Assembly (NCBI GenBank): GCA_002358835.1
Contig: DEPP01000029.1
Coordinates: forward strand, 1-5,072
Length of the DNA stretch: 5,072 bases
Direction of reading: 5' to 3'
Origin: Bacteroidales bacterium UBA3389
GTDB lineage: Bacteria > Bacteroidota > Bacteroidia > Bacteroidales > P3
The notes below the pieces were generated by a model, which made no database searches, was not told where the DNA came from, and worked only from the letters and a program-made list of their open reading frames with translations. Positions 4,517 to 5,072 of this stretch are shown here, in pieces; the first letter of the stretch is position 1, and each line of letters opens with the position of its first letter. The position numbers and the translations under genes are program-made.

Positions 4517-4960
4517 ATGAATGTAAAAGAAAGACTGAAAGAATATATCAAATATAAAAATTTAACAGTTATTTCATTTGAAAGATCGATAAACAGATCA
4601 AACGGATACGTTTCTTCCATTTCAAAAAGCATACAACCGGAAACAATTTTGGCAATTTCTGAGAAATACCCAGACTTAAGCATAGAATGGTTGCTCATTG
4701 GCAAAGGTCGAATGATAAAACAATACAATGTATATATATCAAGAGAAAACAGCATACACGGAGCACTCACACCAACAACAAGAACACAAAAAACGCCCAA
4801 CAAAAGGAGCCATTATCTACGCGTCAACACAGCATATACGCCACAAAACTCCAATGAAATAGAAACATTACTCAAACAACGCATCTCCGACCTTGAAAAA
4901 ACAATACTCGACAAAGACAGAATCATTTCTTTGCTTGAAATGCGTACAATCAAGAAATAA
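4517..4960 (+). CDS. Small HTH DNA-binding protein with C-terminal coiled coil
   Basis: A 147-residue protein counted from the ATG at 4517; a GTG two codons upstream (4511) is possible but less likely. Residues 1-68 match the Bacteroidetes XRE/phage-repressor-like HTH type. Helix 1 is VKERLKEYIKYKNL, then FERSINRSNGYVSSI (21-35) supplies the turn and recognition helix. The signature ISEKYPDLSIEWLLIGKGRM (47-66) is typical of these proteins. Residues about 69-112 are a polar, Thr/Asn-rich linker. Residues 114-141 have hydrophobic positions (I115, L118, L126, I130, I137, L140) spaced like a coiled coil, probably for dimerisation. There is no peptidase domain, so it is not a LexA/CI-type self-cleaving repressor. 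It is divergent from the HU gene, and no Shine-Dalgarno sequence is seen. Autoregulation and control of HU are inference. Confidence 0.82.
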   Translation: MNVKERLKEYIKYKNLTVISFERSINRSNGYVSSISKSIQPETILAISEKYPDLSIEWLLIGKGRMIKQYNVYISRENSIHGALTPTTRTQKTPNKRSHYLRVNTAYTPQNSNEIETLLKQRISDLEKTILDKDRIISLLEMRTIKK

Positions 4961-4974
4961 ACAAATAATCGCAA

Positions 4975-5031
4975 CCACCGATGAAAACAGGTGGGTGTGG
5001 GGACAAGACATATAAAACACACTCCACCGAT
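4975..5031. other. Hairpin region with two competing pairings
   Basis: CCACCGAT occurs twice, at 4975-4982 and 5024-5031. Between the copies lies GGTGGGTGTG (4990-4999). Its GGTGG can pair with the first copy (4975-4979) to give a 5-bp stem with a 10-base loop. Alternatively the whole ten bases pair with CACAC-T-CCACC (5018-5028), with one bulged T, for a 10-bp stem. The two folds exclude each other. The region starts 14 bases after the HTH stop codon. Neither strand shows a clean U-run next to the stems, so an ordinary terminator is not well supported. No intact gene is seen from 4961 to the window end. Confidence 0.45.
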
Positions 5032-5072
5032 AATAAAATACGTAACAACGGGAATTCTATGGATTGATACCA

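Noticed and set aside
4813..5022. 69-codon minus-strand frame at the right end
   Set aside because: It starts at a GTG inside the hairpin region and overlaps the coiled-coil part of the HTH gene; no independent support.
4961..5072. Start of another gene at the right edge (ATG at 5059)
   Set aside because: The frame hits TGA after one codon; a minus-strand frame is open to the edge but short and without protein-like features.

Overview
The window looks like chromosomal DNA from a member of the Bacteroidota, probably Bacteroidales. Three things support this. Candidate promoters carry the Bacteroidota -7 box TAnnTTTG, one of them with a TTTG box exactly 19 bp upstream. Start codons mostly lack a Shine-Dalgarno sequence and have A-rich upstream stretches. 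The gene families also fit: a Bacteroidetes-type HU-related protein with an acidic tail, a short HTH protein with the Bacteroidetes 'YPELNIEWL'-like signature, and a small lipoprotein. No species can be named from this sequence.

Layout. Bases 1-63 are probably the 3' end of a plus-strand gene, closed by a near-perfect bidirectional terminator (68-101). A minus-strand gene (223-1305) encodes a stand-alone protein with a PD-(D/E)XK nuclease domain like the N-terminus of type I restriction HsdR, but no helicase or methyltransferase partner in view. Upstream of it, 1306-1931 has no intact gene. It holds the nuclease promoter, a plus-strand reading frame broken by one stop (1339-1668), a terminator-like hairpin, six decaying 21-bp tandem repeats (1701-1826) and a strong terminator (1876-1910). 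Then come three separate minus-strand units: a PLP-dependent trans-sulfuration enzyme close to methionine gamma-lyase (1932-3119), a 96-residue lipoprotein (3278-3568) and an HU-related DNA-binding protein (3783-4295). The first has its own candidate promoter and terminator, as do the other two. A plus-strand HTH protein (4517-4960) is divergent from the HU gene. The last 112 bases hold a hairpin region with two competing pairings.

How the genes relate. There is no clear operon; nearly every gene appears to be its own transcription unit. The most suggestive arrangement is the divergent HU/HTH pair. The 221-bp gap between them has a consensus promoter for HU, and an 11-bp perfect inverted repeat is centred on that promoter's -33 box, as expected of an operator. 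The HTH protein encoded next door is the obvious, untested candidate ligand. The nuclease gene and the broken frame beside it are AT-rich compared with the trans-sulfuration gene and look like accessory DNA in an otherwise housekeeping neighbourhood.
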